A DNA stretch of 64,000 nucleotides from Histoplasma ohiense (taxonomy: Eukaryota > Ascomycota > Eurotiomycetes > Onygenales > Ajellomycetaceae): positions 1,922,001 through 1,986,000 of the forward strand of contig JAEVHH010000001.1 of NCBI GenBank assembly GCA_017607445.1. The letters are read 5' to 3'. This document shows positions 23,869 through 36,508 of the stretch, piece by piece. Both the position numbers and the translations under genes were made by a program. The notes under the pieces were generated by a model, which saw only the letters and a list, made by a program, of their open reading frames with translations, was not told the origin of the DNA and made no database searches. Within the stretch, counting starts at the first letter, position 1. Each line of letters opens with the position of its first letter.

Positions 23869-25040
23869 CTATTCTATATTCAGCCGCAGGAAAACCTTAG
23901 TTCTTACTCAATGAAGATGCGACTAGGAGCGGACGGGAAGTTTTGGGCGCTGTCTCAGAGAGATACTACTAGCATGAGTCAGAGAGTAGTGTCTGAGAAT
24001 ATATAAAACCAGTTCTTCTCTTACTTTGCTTCCATCACGTCATCCTATCTTCAACGTGAAGGCAAGTCAAGAGAGGAATATAGCCGATTGCAACAGCACC
24101 TTCGGTTATGAGACATTCGAATGCACATAGCATAGGGAAGAGAATGCAATGCTTCATCTTTCATCAAAGACGGATGACTTCGTCAACAGATTGAGAGGAA
24201 GCCTAATATTGATATTCTGTAAAAATTGAAGATATTTAATTTCCATAAAATGGCTGACCGTGCGACAATATTCCGCCTACTAAACGAGCAGCATCTTTTG
24301 GTGTGGTGGATTTAGTCGACCGTTTGTGAATCGCCAGCCAGGTCGACATGTCCCAACACCATGCCAACTGCCAGAAGGCATCATTAGAATCAATTAGAGA
24401 ACGCCTTCTGAGGAGATCATGATAGGGGTGGGTAACGCCGGTCATTGAATCTATCATCAAGAGGTTTATCACATTCCACTTGTGATAATCAAGCAGAGTA
24501 GATAGGTTGATGAGAAATTGGGAGGGTGCAAGGAGTTTTGTGTAGATAATGAGCTGCCTCTTCATTTAGATAGCGACAATTCCTTCTCCAATATCTCATC
24601 ATCTACCTTTATATTCTTGCGATCTTTTGCATAGGTAATTTGCTCGCTGATTAAGTAGATAATCAATGCTCATTTCTCATTGTCATCGCGATAGATTGCT
24701 ACGGTGGACCATTCGGTCTCTCAGCGCACAATGTCGTCGTTCTGAGTCGTTCAACTGACTAATCCTCCATATAAAGTGCAAAACACTCAGCATAAAAATT
24801 GGCCTGCAACCAAAGTTAGAAGTATCCCAATATATTCTGTTTGTTTTGACATATATGATATGATTTGGGAGACTAAGAGAAGTGAATATTAGTGCTTGGA
24901 TTTGTGAACACCTGCTACCCTGACTGAGCAGCGAGTGGGCACGTAGGTTCTGCCCATCTTTGCTTGCAGTTCCTCCCCTCCTGCTAAACGTTATCCTCTG
25001 AAAAGTACTCCATGTATGTTTGGGGTGACCAGATTCCCCA
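23869..25040. other. Intergenic, one weak open frame
   Basis: Mostly AT-rich. A 109-codon ATG-started open frame on the minus strand (24565-24236) has no motif I recognise and could be a chance frame or a relic. The right end holds the EFL1 promoter. Confidence 0.5.
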
Positions 25041-28000
25041 ATGCCTGTAGTTAATTTGGATGATCTTGTCCGCCTTCAGCAGAAGGCGGAGGATATTAGA
25101 AATGCATGCCTCCCCTTCCCCGCTATCAAGCACCCCTCTGTCATAATCCACAACCCATATATTAGATTTGGGCATGGGCTGACATTTCTAGCAGATATGT
25201 ATCCTTGCACATGTCGTAAGTGACTTGAATGTCCACGCTATTTGGGGAACAATTTTTGAGATGAGTTCTACCTATAGGATCACGGGAAAACGTCCTTGAC
25301 GGACAGTCTGATTGCTACAAATGGCATCATTTCGCCGAAGATGGCTGGGAAAATCCGCTACCTGGACTCCCGCCCAGATGAGCAATTACGCGGAATTACC
25401 ATGGAGTCGTCTGCCATATCGCTTTATTTTTCTATGCTTAGAAGGGCATCCAAAGACGCAGACCCTGAACAAAAAGAATACCTGATCAATTTAATCGACT
25501 CGCCAGGCCATATCGATTTCAGCAGCGAAGTTTCCACAGCTTCTCGACTATGCGACGGCGCCCTTGTTTTAGTGGATGCAGTCGAAGGTGTTTGCAGCCA
25601 AACCGTCACTGTGTTGCGGCACACATGGGTTGAGCATCTGAAGCCAATCCTTGTTATCAATAAGCTAGATCGACTGGTTACAGAGTTGAAAATGACTCCC
25701 GCAGAGGCATATTTACATCTCAGCAAAGTGTTGGAGCAAGTGAATGCTGTCATTGGAAGCTTCTATCAAGGAGAGCGGATGGAGGAGGATTTACAGTGGC
25801 GAGAGAAAATGGAAGAACGAGTAAACGCAGCGGCTACCAAGGAGAATGGACGGACAAAGCAGCTGCCGGATAACATGGATGAGGCAATCTCGCAGGCTGA
25901 GTCAACTGAAAGTCAATTCGAAGAACCCGATGATGAAGATCTTTATTTTTCTCCAGAAAAAAATAACGTCATTTTCTGCAGCGCAACTGACGGATGGGCA
26001 TTTACGATACGGCAATTTGCTGGATTGTATGAGAAAAAGCTTGGATTTAAAAGATCGCTTTTAGAAAAGTTTCTATGGGGAAATTTCTACCTCGATCCGA
26101 AAACCAAACGAGTGATTGGGCAAAAACATCTAAAGGGGAGGAATTTGAAGCCGTTGTTTGTCCAACTTGTTCTGGAGACTATATGGGCAGTTTACAATGC
26201 AACGACGGGTGGAGGGCAAGGAAAAGGGTAAGGGATGCTCTTCGTCTCCAGTAAATGCGAATGAACTAACAGATGTTTGCCAGCGATTCCGCACTTTTGG
26301 AAAAAATCACTAAATCACTCGGGATTGCTATCCCAGCCCATGTGTTGCGTTCACGAGATCCAAGGAATACTCTTATCGCGGTATTTTCCTCGTGGCTTCC
26401 GTTATCTACAGCAGTTTTAGTGTCTGTGATAGAATACCTTCCGAGCCCTCCAGTTGCGCAGGCAGCAAGACTTCCAGACATGATTGAAGACTCCCCTGGT
26501 TCTGAGGCTATCAGCCCCCATGTTCGGGACGCAATGGTAAACTTTAAAGCAGGAAAGAATGACCCTGTTGTGGCCTACGTCAGCAAAATGGTTTCTATAC
26601 CTGAAAGTGAACTCCCTCAAAATACACGGCGATCTGGAGGTATGTTAAGCCCGGAGGAAGCACGAGAAATGGCACGAAAGAAACGAGAGGAGATAGCGAA
26701 ATTAGAGGCACAGAACAGCGGAGAAAAAGGTGCGGATAGCTTCGCCCAAATAACATCCGCTCTCCAAAATGCCAGCGTGGAAGATAGTGTGAAAGAGAAG
26801 GAAGATCCAGAGCACCTCATTGGCTTTGCACGCCTCTATTCTGGCACCCTTTCTGTTGGAGATTCCATCTACGTTATCCCTCCCAAGTTTTCACCATCAC
26901 ACCCCCATGCATCACCTGTCCCACAAAAAGTGGAAGTAAAAGCTCTTTACTTGTTTATGGGACGAAACCTAGAAAACCTGCAGAGTGTCCCGGCTGGTGT
27001 TGTCTTTGGAATCGCTGGTATGGAAGGCCATGTCCTCAAAACCGGAACACTTTGCAGCCAACTGGAGGGAGCCGTGAACCTAGCAGGAGTCACGTTGTCC
27101 AGCCCTCCTATCGTTCGAGTTGCTCTCGAACCTGTCAATCCCTCCGATTTGAATAAAATGATCAATGGTCTAAAGCTACTAGAAAAAAGCGATCCTTGTG
27201 CGGTGTATGAAGTTCTTCCGAGTGGAGAGCACGTCATTCTCACTGCGGGGGAGCTCCATCTCGAACGGTGCCTTAAAGATTTACGAGAACGTTTTGCCAA
27301 ATGCGAAATCCAAGCTGGAGAAGCCATTGTGCCTTATCGCGAAACTACGATAAATGCGCCCGAGATGTCACCGCCAAAGAACCCCGACCTACCGCGAGGA
27401 ACAGTTCTGAATGTTTCGGCATCAAAGCAACTGACTATCCAGTTGAGGATATTCCCACTACCCGCGGGGGTCATTGAGTTTTTAACCAAGCATGCAGCTA
27501 CAATCAAACGGTTCTACTCGGAAAGAAGGACGGTAACCAATACCACTGTGGAACAAAACAATTTGCATAACGATATAGATGATCAAGGTGATATCAACAG
27601 CGGCGACACTGCAGCTAGGAGGATCCTTTCACTTGAGGAATTCAAGAAAGAACTGCAAAATGCTTTCGATGAATCCAAAGTCGACAAGGATATGTGGAAG
27701 GATGTCGTGGATAGAATTGTCGAGTTTGGCCCGAGACGGATAGGCCCTAACATCCTCGTCGACTCCACATCTACGAGCTCATGTGATAAATTGTGAGTGC
27801 GAAATCGAACATACCCATCTGACATCAAAGACTCTGGCTAACAATTCAATGTCCTCCCCACCCCCCCCCCAATATTCCAGGCTCCTCGACACCGCGAACC
27901 GAAGCTCTCAAACCCAAGAGACACGACAAACCACCTCGCAAGCCTCAGCAGATCACCAGCGACGAAGCATGGGCCTATTTTCCGATAAGATCTCTTATGC

Positions 28001-28319
28001 ATTCCAACTCGCCACTGCTCAGGGACCTCTCTGCAGCGAACCTATCCAGGGCATTGCCGTATTGATCGAGGACGTCTCCGTCACCAAGACGGGGGAGGAA
28101 GAGCTTGGCCGTTTTACCGGTGAAGTAATAAAATCCGCGCGAGACGCTGTCTGGCAAGGCTTCCTCGACTGGAGTCCCAGACTGCTCTTAGCCATGTACA
28201 GTTGCGAGATCCAAGCATCTAGTAAGTTGAAATTGCACCGCAGCCATTACCACCCATGCGTCACCCCGACAGCAGACCTCACTACATTGTCCAAAAATTG
28301 AAGAACAGAATTAAAAAGA

Positions 28320-28354
<35 letters not shown>

Positions 28355-28798
28355 TAATAATAAAATAATAAATAAAGCCTCCCCCAAAATACTAACATCT
28401 CTTCCACCACAACAGCCGAAGTCCTCGGCCGCGTCTACGGCGTCATAACACGACGACGAGGCCGCATCCTCTCCGAGACCATGAAAGAAGGCACGCCTTT
28501 CTTCACCATTCTCTCTCTCCTGCCCGTAGCGGAATCGTTCGGCTTCTCCGACGAGATCCGCAAACGCACCTCCGGCGCCGCCTCGCCACAGCTTATCTTT
28601 GCTGGTTTTGAAATGCTGGACGAAGACCCGTTCTGGGTGCCGGCGACTGAGGAAGAACTCGAGGATCTGGGTGAGTTGGCAGATCGCGAGAATGTGGCGA
28701 AGAGGTATATGGATCGGGTAAGGAGTAGGAAGGGATTGCTTGTCAAGGGAAAGAAGTTGGTGAAGGATGCAGAGAAGCAGAAGACGTTGAAGCGGTAA
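25041..28798 (+). CDS. ria1: EFL1/Ria1, elongation-factor-like GTPase of 60S maturation
   Basis: Six exons, 25041-25103, 25195-25215, 25278-26227, 26284-27792, 27881-28221 and 28416-28798, give 1088 residues. Spliced N-terminus is MPVVNLDDLVRLQ..DIRN, ICILAHV, DHGKTSLTDSLIATNGIISP: the G1 P-loop AHVDHGKT (residues 26-33) spans a splice. RGITMESSAISLYF (G2), DSPGHIDF (G3) and NKLD (G4) follow, with the EF-2-like domains beyond. An acidic insert and long linker separate G4 from domain II, as usual for EFL1. The C-terminal exons encode FQLATAQGPLCSEPIQGIAV and GRVYGVITRRRGRILSE (EF-G domain IV/V). EFL1 with Sdo1/SBDS releases eIF6 (Tif6) from pre-60S subunits. Odd features: exon 2 is only 21 nt, and intron 1 appears to use a GC donor. 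Confidence 0.95.
28318..28375 (+). repeat. (AAT)n microsatellite in EFL1 intron 5
   Basis: AAT repeat with few interruptions lying wholly within the 194-nt fifth intron of the EFL1 gene. Confidence 0.8.
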
Positions 28799-29137
28799 GT
28801 AGGGTCGGGATAAAGTATTGGGGGTACAGAGAGGGGGGGGTTGGACGTGAGTGATGGGTTGTAGTGGGTTTGGCTGCCCGGCTTGATTTTTTTTAGCTGG
28901 ATCGTCTGCTTTTGTGTTGTTGCATACATACGGCTTTGGCAAAAAGGATATAGAAAATACAAGGAATACAAAGTAAAAATATCGCTTCTCCTCCGCAATT
29001 GGTTGGGCCTTATACTCTCAATCCCCTTAATGTCGCAAGCTCATCAAAGAGCACGTACGTTCGTTAGACTTTATTTTTCTAGAGTCTCAACCTCGAATGA
29101 AATCGAATCAACAAAGTTGGTAACGCTCTTACATAAA

Positions 29138-29167
29138 AAAAAAAGAAGAAAAGAAGAAAAGAAAGAA

Positions 29168-29199
<32 letters not shown>

Positions 29200-29203
29200 A
29201 AAA
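29138..29203 (+). repeat. (GAAA)n purine tract
   Basis: Tract of A/G with a GAAA period between the convergent 3' ends of EFL1 and CSL4, ending about 10 bp from the CSL4 stop codon. It may affect 3' end formation. Confidence 0.8.
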
Positions 29204-29212
29204 TAAACCCCC

Positions 29213-30091
29213 TCAAAACGGCCTAGCAACCTTCCTCCCCTCCCTCTTCCCACTCTTCCCATCAACCATCTCCCTCCAGCTAACCGGCACAAGCACATTC
29301 CCCTCCTCACTCCTCCCCATAACAACACCCAGGTCATTCCTCGCCGTCGAGCAGTAGTAAAAGCTCTGATCGCCCAGCGAAATCACCACGGCGCGCACAA
29401 TGTCGCCGACGCGGAACATCTCGTCCATCACGACGCGGTCCTTCTCCACGGCGCGCACATCTTCTTTGCGGATTAGGGCTTGGAAGCGGAGGTCGTCGGC
29501 GTTGAGGGGGTCGGCGTTCGTGGTGGAGAGAAGGGAGTGGGGCAGCTCGTCGTCGGCGGCGGCGGCGGTGGCAGTGGCGGGGTAGGGGGAGGAGGGGTTG
29601 TTGTCGAGGACGACGAGGATGGAGAGGGTTGCTTGGCGCTTCTGGACGCGGGTGACGCGAGCGAGGACGACGGAGTCTACGGCGGGGAGGGTGTTATATT
29701 TGTATTTTTTGTGTCTTTTCGTCGTTGAGGGTGTGGTTGTGGAGGGCGTTGTGGTTGGAGGCCTTTGCGGCTGTTGTTGTATATAGTTTGTGCTGTTGCT
29801 CTTCGGATTATTCCCAGTCACAGCTGTGTAATTCCCCGCAACCGTTTGCGTCTGCGCAAAGGATCGTGCGACCGATACAAGTGTTCTTTGCTGTTTACTA
29901 ATTGCTTGTTGCTGGTATTGTTGTTGTCTTGACAACTCCTCCTCCCCCTTCTGTATAACGACTGGGCCGGCTATCGAGGCACAGACAAAAGAATGTTGGA
30001 TGTGGGTTCCGGGGCCCGGGATGAACGATGATGTGGGACCAAGCCGCTGGCCTGGGACGGCAATCGATGGAACAGAGCCCGTGGCCGTCAT
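29213..30091 (-). CDS. csl4: Csl4, RNA exosome S1-domain cap subunit
   Basis: A single open frame of 292 residues from an ATG at 30091. The N-terminal domain has PGQRLGPTSSFIPGPGTHIQHSFVCASIAGPVV, the Csl4 N-terminal fold. A Gln/Thr/Pro-rich low-complexity insert follows (about 55-130). Then comes an S1-like OB domain with VDSVVLARVTRVQKRQATLSILVV, LIRKEDVR, FRVGDIVRAVVISLGDQSFYYCSTARNDLGVV, which is diagnostic of Csl4. Csl4 is one of three cap proteins of the nine-subunit RNA exosome that degrades and trims RNA 3' to 5'. No intron is needed. The gene converges with EFL1. Confidence 0.93.
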   Translation of the reverse strand: MTATGSVPSIAVPGQRLGPTSSFIPGPGTHIQHSFVCASIAGPVVIQKGEEELSRQQQYQQQAISKQQRTLVSVARSFAQTQTVAGNYTAVTGNNPKSNSTNYIQQQPQRPPTTTPSTTTPSTTKRHKKYKYNTLPAVDSVVLARVTRVQKRQATLSILVVLDNNPSSPYPATATAAAADDELPHSLLSTTNADPLNADDLRFQALIRKEDVRAVEKDRVVMDEMFRVGDIVRAVVISLGDQSFYYCSTARNDLGVVMGRSEEGNVLVPVSWREMVDGKSGKREGRKVARPF

Positions 30092-31340
30092 CTAAAATTG
30101 TTTCTTCGTTTTGATGGGGAAAACGGGGTTGTGTATCTTGCGCGAAGCTAGGGCAAAAGCTCAAACGATTGCTTATAGGAAGGGATGTGGGTGGTTTTAA
30201 AGGTATTCCGGGTTTTTTTGTTTTTTTTTTTTGGAGACTGAGAGCGGCTATCATAGACGCTCGTCTAATGCTATGGAATATGAGGGAGATGACATCATCT
30301 CTTCTGGAGCTATGGCAGCTTCAGCTTCAGACCAATGAATAAAGTGTAAAAGACGAGGGATTGTGACAGCTTCAACAAGGGACATCACAATCCTCATCTC
30401 ATAAGTACCCGTACATAGAATGTAATGCATTGCTCATATCCACTGTCTCTGCATTTTTGAATAACAAACGTATAGATACTAGCTGTCCTATGAATAATAA
30501 CACACGGATTCTCTCGCCCTTTTCAGCACGTCACATCCCTTTCATCAGAGAACTCTTACTAACTACTAACTACAAACAGCAATATCCTTCTCTCTCTCCC
30601 TTTCCCATTCTCACTATATACCTCATTCGCTAATTTAAAAAAAAAATTAATTATATAATGCATGGAGCGTATCGGAATATGCTTATGCTACCCACTCAAC
30701 TCAATAACAGCCAGGGGTCATCATCTCCTACTGGAACCTTTTCACAAGCTAATACTAATTCACCATTATCATCAATGGAATGAAGACGGAAGAAAGTAAA
30801 GGTATAAAGGTGAATACAAAACAGAAACAAATAGGACAACAGAAAAAAGAAAAAGAAAAAGGACACAGAAGAAAAACGATATACCAAAGGGAATATGTGT
30901 AAAAAGAAGAGCGAAAAAAAGGATAGGAAAAATGAAAAATATAAAAACTGATCGGCGTAGGCAGACAAGAAAGAATACAAGAAGAGAGAACCTCTTCCAA
31001 GAGCCAGTATTGGCTCTTGTCTTGAACAAACGTAACAGGAGAGCGGAGGGAGAGAAACATGGGCACAAGGAAAGCAGAAAGCACAAACACAAAACGAAAA
31101 AATATATATATATATATCCGATAGAGGGTTGATTAAACCCTCATAGAACAAATGTAAAACAAAAACAGAAGCCACCAAACGCAAGCAATATGCCCTCGCG
31201 GAACTCCTTGCGAGATGGAAAACATGAGTAGCGGGCGGAATAAACACTATTAGGGAAAAGATATATGGTGATGTCGAAAATACCACAATACCGTGAGCAC
31301 CACACTACCAATGAAGCTAGACAAGGAAGCTAATCAATGC
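30092..31340. other. Intergenic, no gene seen
   Basis: CSL4 promoter side and VAC8 3' flank. Highly A/T-rich with a TA run near 31101-31117 and poly-T near 30220-30231. Open frames here are low-complexity shadows. Confidence 0.55.
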
Positions 31341-33503
31341 TCAACCTTCAATGAGTATTTGTTTAGGCCCCTGGCCAAGCAACTCCAGTGACCGTCGCGC
31401 TAAAGCGACAACCTCACCTTCATCATCCTCACCGCCTTCTTCATCGTCAGATTCGACATTCTTATCAGCAATCGCCTTAACCATATCAACAATATCTTCT
31501 GAGCGAGTAATATAGCCTTGCAACCGCTTATCTTCGGATTCAAGGAGCTGGAGCAGAGTCCAGATTGCGATGTGCTGGAAAGTTGGGTCGCCACTTGCCA
31601 GAAACCGGCGTAGGTATCCGTGAATGCCGCCGTTTGGCTCTGACCAATCTCTCACGAATATAGAGTAGTCACCAACTAGCTTGATTTAGTTTCCATCTGT
31701 TTTATATTGTAGATATAAATTGAGTGATTAAGGAAGATATACTAACCTTTGGAAGACAAGTTCCCCAAGGCAGCTGCGCTATTTCCTTGCACTTCTATGC
31801 TTTCCGAGTCCGTCAGAGGAATCAAAACATCAAAAACGCCGAGTTTTAGAAGGTGTGATTTCAGCTCGTCACTAAGAGCGAGAACTGCAATTGCAGCCGT
31901 CATCTCAGACTGCACACTCAAGGGCACTTTCAAAACAAGTTCCTTGCATTTCTGCACGGCGCCTGCTTGAAGGACTAGCTCCTTATTGCGATCTGAACTA
32001 GCTGCCAAGTTCCGTAAGGTGGAGATGGCGTGGCACTGAATTTCCTCATTGTCTATCGAACCGAGTAGATCCACGAGTGGTTTTAAGAACCCCGCGTCAA
32101 TAATTGGCGATTCGTTGTGAGGATGTATAGAAATATTTCGGATGCATGCAACTGCTGAGAGGATGAGGGGGAGGTATGATGACTGAAGCAGCCTGAGTAA
32201 TGGTGCAAGGCCTCGAGCACGGACTATCTCAAGTTGATATTTCTCATCGGAGGCAAGATTTCTCAGGGCCAGGGCAGCTTGGCATTGTACTTTGGGAGTG
32301 GAAGAATCCATGAGCTGGACGAGGGATTGAACAAGGCGGGACTCTGTTTGTGCGAGCTTCTTTCTGTTGTCTGAATCCACTGCAATATTGCTAAGCGCCG
32401 TTGTACAGTAGTACTGAACATCGACATCGGAGGAAGAGAGTAGTTGCACTAAAACAGGTATGGCACCGGCGATGACGAGTTGCTGTCGATTTTCATCTAG
32501 AATCAAGAAGAAAAACGAAAGATATTAGACTCTTGTATGGGCCACCTTTGTGTGCATTTTGCATCAATAATAATAAATAGGCATACCGGAATGGGTCATG
32601 TTTAGTAGGGCCCCGGTGGCATTCCGTTGTACACGCATGTCTTTTGATTTCGCCAGTCTTGTCAAAGGCCCAAGAGCACCTGATCGCGCAATTTTGGCTT
32701 TGTTATCTTCGTGGGTGGCTAGGTTGGTGATGCACCCGACGGCATTGCATTGTACTTCGACATTGGGTGACATCATTTGCCGTATTAGAGGTGCCAGCCC
32801 CCCAAGCAGGACGATGTTGACCTTGTTTTCCGCTACAATATGGTGAGCTTCTCGGTGTGAAGGAAGGGGGAGGGAGTCATTATATGACCATACGTACTAT
32901 TGACAGCGAGATTCCCCAAAGCTGCGCTCGCCGCTCGTTGTACTTCGATATCGGGGCTCTGGAGGAGGAATAGAATAGGTTCAAGGGTTTCTCTATTGAC
33001 TTCCCGGACATCTAAACCACAAAAGGGCTAACTCAGTATATGCAGCAAGGAGGCATCAACCGCACAGGTCTTCCCGGATAGGGACAGACGAACCTCTTTC
33101 CGTGATCTCAGCGAACGTTAAGCTAGCACTTCGTTGGAGGTCAACATTGTCTGAGTATACGAGGGTGCTAAGAGCACTGAGCGGCTCTCCACTGAAGAAA
33201 TCGGTTTCATTTCGCTAGTGTTGATGTAGAAATCAGTATGGCAATAAATGAAATGGTGCTGTAGCGAGCGATAGAAGGCCGATGGGGAGGCGGGGGTTGT
33301 GGGAAGAGAGGTGTCAGTAAACATACGTTCTCGAGATACTGGAGCAAATCAGCGACAGCTTCGCGTTCGTTATCAGCCAGGATGGGTTCGTAGAGACCAT
33401 CCCTAGATCGACCTTTGATGGGAGCCAGTAAATAAGATATACGGCACCATCTATCGATCTTGGAGTAGGTACCTGTTAGGCAGGCCAAGCACGCATTCCC
33501 CAT
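31341..33503 (-). CDS. vac8: Vac8, vacuolar armadillo-repeat protein
   Basis: Seven exons, 33503-33473, 33412-33327, 33214-33094, 33011-32898, 32832-32587, 32496-31747 and 31675-31341, give 560 residues, the usual fungal length. The start MGNACLACL provides an N-myristoylation Gly2 and adjacent palmitoylation cysteines, the known vacuole-membrane anchor. The conserved ADNEREAVADLLQYLENRNETDFFSGEPL and SASLTFAEITERD follow. About eleven armadillo repeats run from residue ~40 to ~515, with repeated VQRAASAALGNLAVN, VQCNAVGCITNLATHEDNK and VQGNSAAALGNLSSK motifs. The tail is acidic. Vac8 links the vacuole to actin transport, nucleus-vacuole junctions, autophagy and the Cvt pathway. All six introns are in phase; most fall between repeats. 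Confidence 0.96.
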
Positions 33504-35159
33504 CTCTCTCGCGCACGATGGACCAGTCCCCAAGGGACCAGATGGATCCTCCGGAGATGACTGGCCAGAACGGGGAGCAGCTTGGATACGGCGAGGCGAG
33601 CTGTAGCCGCGGTAGGATTTCTATTTTTATTTATTTCTTTATGTAAATATTTACGTTCGCTTCGATGATATCGCTCCCACGGGATTGGATGCTGGAGAGG
33701 AGCACGGAGCGGTGACCAGACGAGAGAAGCAACTGGGTCGGTTGATATGAAACCAGCGGCCGGCAGGCGGCTTTGGAAGACTGTGGAAGACCTTGGACTT
33801 CCAGGTCTTTGTGGGAGGGGATCGACTGGCTAGGCGCCCGGGAACCTGAAGAAGATGCTGTGGGGGAGAGGCAGGAAAGGCGCGTGATTGGGGTAGGGTA
33901 GCGCAAGCAGCATGAGGGAAGAAGATCGAGGGTGTGTGGAGGAAGGGAGGGCGGTGGGGAGTTGAATGGTGAATGTGGGTAGCAGGAGAGATAGTCTTGT
34001 GATTGGAGCAGAACAGAACAGGGTCTATGTCATGCGAGATGGCGGTGGTTGATGCCGACTTGGCTTCAAGTTGGGATGTTGGATGTTGTCGAGGAGATGC
34101 AAAGAGCTGGAGGTGACGGAGGAGGAATCGGCGACTGGACGGGAAGCCACCAATCGCAGCGCGGGCGGGAAGCCGCACACCAGACAAGCTTTGGATGTGT
34201 GTCTGTGTCTGCGTCTCTGTCTATGGCGAGGAACGAGGGACTGCACAAGATCGCATACAACTACGGTGTATTATAATGGATTCTGGATGGTAGTTATTTA
34301 CTGCTCACCTTCCCTGCTGACGGTGTTGCTGAATCATGTGGTGTGTTCTCGCTCTCTCTGTCCACTCCAGGCGGCTAGGCCTAAATAACGAGTAACTTAA
34401 AGATAACCGTTAACTGACTAGTTAAACGATCGAGTCGATCAATACATTCCGCGATGCCCTCGACTTGATAACTCGTGCTAAGACCTCCGTTTATTCAACA
34501 GGCGTGTTATCGGTTCGATCGGCCAGTCGTCCAGCCAGCATTGGTCCAGAGCTGCCAGCCTTGAAATCTCTCTCAGAGGCCTATCAGCAAGGGCCCCTGC
34601 GATGCACGAAACTCGGAACTCCATCCAAGACACAAAATCTATCAGCCATCTGCTCCCGGTGGCGGACATTTGGTTCCCTTGGCCCAAGTCTGCCACTTCT
34701 CTATCCTTGAAAATTTAACTGGCGTTACGACTTGAAACGATCAGAGCCTGCGTCATATGGATCTTGTGTATAATGAACGAAGCAGAGTAGAAGAAGTAGA
34801 TGAAACGATGAGAACTGCTGACGACGAACCCGTCATTCATCAAACATCCACGGTAATCAACCTCCTGTCAAGAATTACATGTCTACTACAAATATCTTTT
34901 TACCAAAGATTCCAAGTCACACAGCTCTCTCCCCTGTAACTGTTAAGATGATAGCGCTCTCCATTGGTTTTCCACTAGTTATTTTTAAAATTATTTTCAA
35001 AACAAGGCAAGAAAGTCTCCCAAGATAATTTCCAGGATTTTGCAGAATCCAGCTGTCATGTCGTCTGGCAGTGCCGTGGAAAACGAATTTAATTAACGGG
35101 AGCTCGACATGACTTTGCCAGTCTCTCTATATTTTATATTTGTATGGCGCAAAACTGTT
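33504..35159. other. Intergenic, no gene seen
   Basis: VAC8 upstream region and the 3' flank of the triosephosphate isomerase gene. Open frames on both strands around 33.6-34.3 kb overlap and are low in complexity, and none shows a domain. Confidence 0.55.
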
Positions 35160-36508
35160 TTATAGCCGGGAGTTGATGATATCGACGACTGTTTGTCTTG
35201 GCGTTAGTAAACATAACATGTTGGGGCCATGGCATGCAAAAGAGGGCGATGGAAGGAATAACAAAAGTTGAAGATAATAAAATAACATACAGGCTGGCTT
35301 CAAGCTAGCCCCTCCAACCAAGAACCCATCAACATCGGGCTGCTGCGCCAGATCCCTGCAGTTCTTTTCCGTAACACTTCCTCCATAGATCACACGGACA
35401 TTCTCTGCGGTATCGGCGGAGATCTTATCACCCAGCCACTTGCGGATCGAAGCATGGACTTCCTGTGCCTGTTCCGTGGTAGCAACCTTGCCCGTTCCAA
35501 TAGCCCTGTAGGAATTGAAAGAAAATGCCATCAGCATGGTTGGTTTGTTTTTTGAAAAATTTGCAAAACGATCAAGAGGGTGTGAAGTAAGTAGTTGGGT
35601 AACGCGATATGGAGCGTGAACTCAGTACCAGATTGGTTCATAGGCAATAACGACCTTCGGCCAGTCCCGAGAAGAAAGCCTCTCGGCAACAGCGTTCAAT
35701 TGGCGTGTCACAACATCCAAGGTCTTGCCAGCTTCGCGTTCCTACATACGGAAAAATTCTGACGTCAGTTCCCGCCGATAAAAATAAACCTCTATTTTGT
35801 TTCTTGTCTTCAAAGCGGTAGAAATCCCGAAAAGACACAGACATGGGCAACTGCGTACCTCAAGAGATTCTCCAATGCAGAGAATTACGCTAAGGCCGCC
35901 GTCAATGGCAGCTTTTGTCTTGCGAGCAACGAACTAGACTCCCATGAATTAGTCAAAAGAAACTTCTTCGAGAAAAGAAATAGTAGCTACTATTCACCAC
36001 CTCTGGGGCAAGGACAGCACGTCCTGAAACCCCTAGATGGATAAAACGTTGCTAGGACATATTCTACGCACATCATCATCCTCTTTTAGGATAACCCTTC
36101 GTTCGCTGTGTCCGACCAAAGTCCACTCAATTTTTCCATCCTTGAGCTGATCCACGCTCAGTTCCCCAGTGAAGGCACCGTTGGGCTTATCAAACACATT
36201 CTGCGCAGAAACAGAAAATTTCCCGTTCGCAAGCTCGCGCGCTAGCACCAAGTAAATAGCAGGCGGGGCGATGACGACTTCAGTATTGGGGTCGAGACTT
36301 GCGGATTTGAGATTGGCGATGATTTGGGTTATAGTTTGTATAGTGCCGTTCCTAGGAAGATTGGGGGACAGAAGCAATTGGTTAGTTTGTTATGAGTAAT
36401 TTGAGAAGAAGTTGTTCGGGGAGGGTCGAGCGAATGCTGGTTTTTGACAAGGGGATAGAACTTGGATTACATTTTGAAGTTTCCACCGACAAAGAATTTG
36501 CGAGCCAT
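35160..36508 (-). CDS. tpiA: Triosephosphate isomerase
   Basis: Six exons, 36508-36471, 36351-36072, 35933-35859, 35741-35629, 35505-35291 and 35188-35160, give 249 residues, the standard length. Catalytic residues are all present: Lys12 in GGNFKM, His94 in VGHSERR and Glu166 in AYEPIWAIGTG. The phosphate-binding loop is GGASLKPAF and the C-terminus VDIINSRL. The enzyme interconverts dihydroxyacetone phosphate and glyceraldehyde 3-phosphate in glycolysis and gluconeogenesis. The active-site loop YEPIW-AIGTG is split by an intron after Trp. The last exon is only 29 nt, which an ORF-only reading replaces with an intron read-through. Confidence 0.97.

Noticed and set aside
24236..24565. 109-codon minus-strand open frame
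   Set aside because: ATG-started but with no recognised motif, repeat or splice partner; kept only as a remark in the intergenic entry.
28247..28998. Two overlapping minus-strand frames of 187-231 codons
   Set aside because: They are antisense to EFL1 exons 5-6 and its AAT-rich intron; Leu and Ser runs come from the repeat.
33651..34388. Several overlapping open frames of 60-178 codons upstream of vac8
   Set aside because: They occur on both strands, have low complexity, and lack domains or splice continuity; probably the vac8 5' region.
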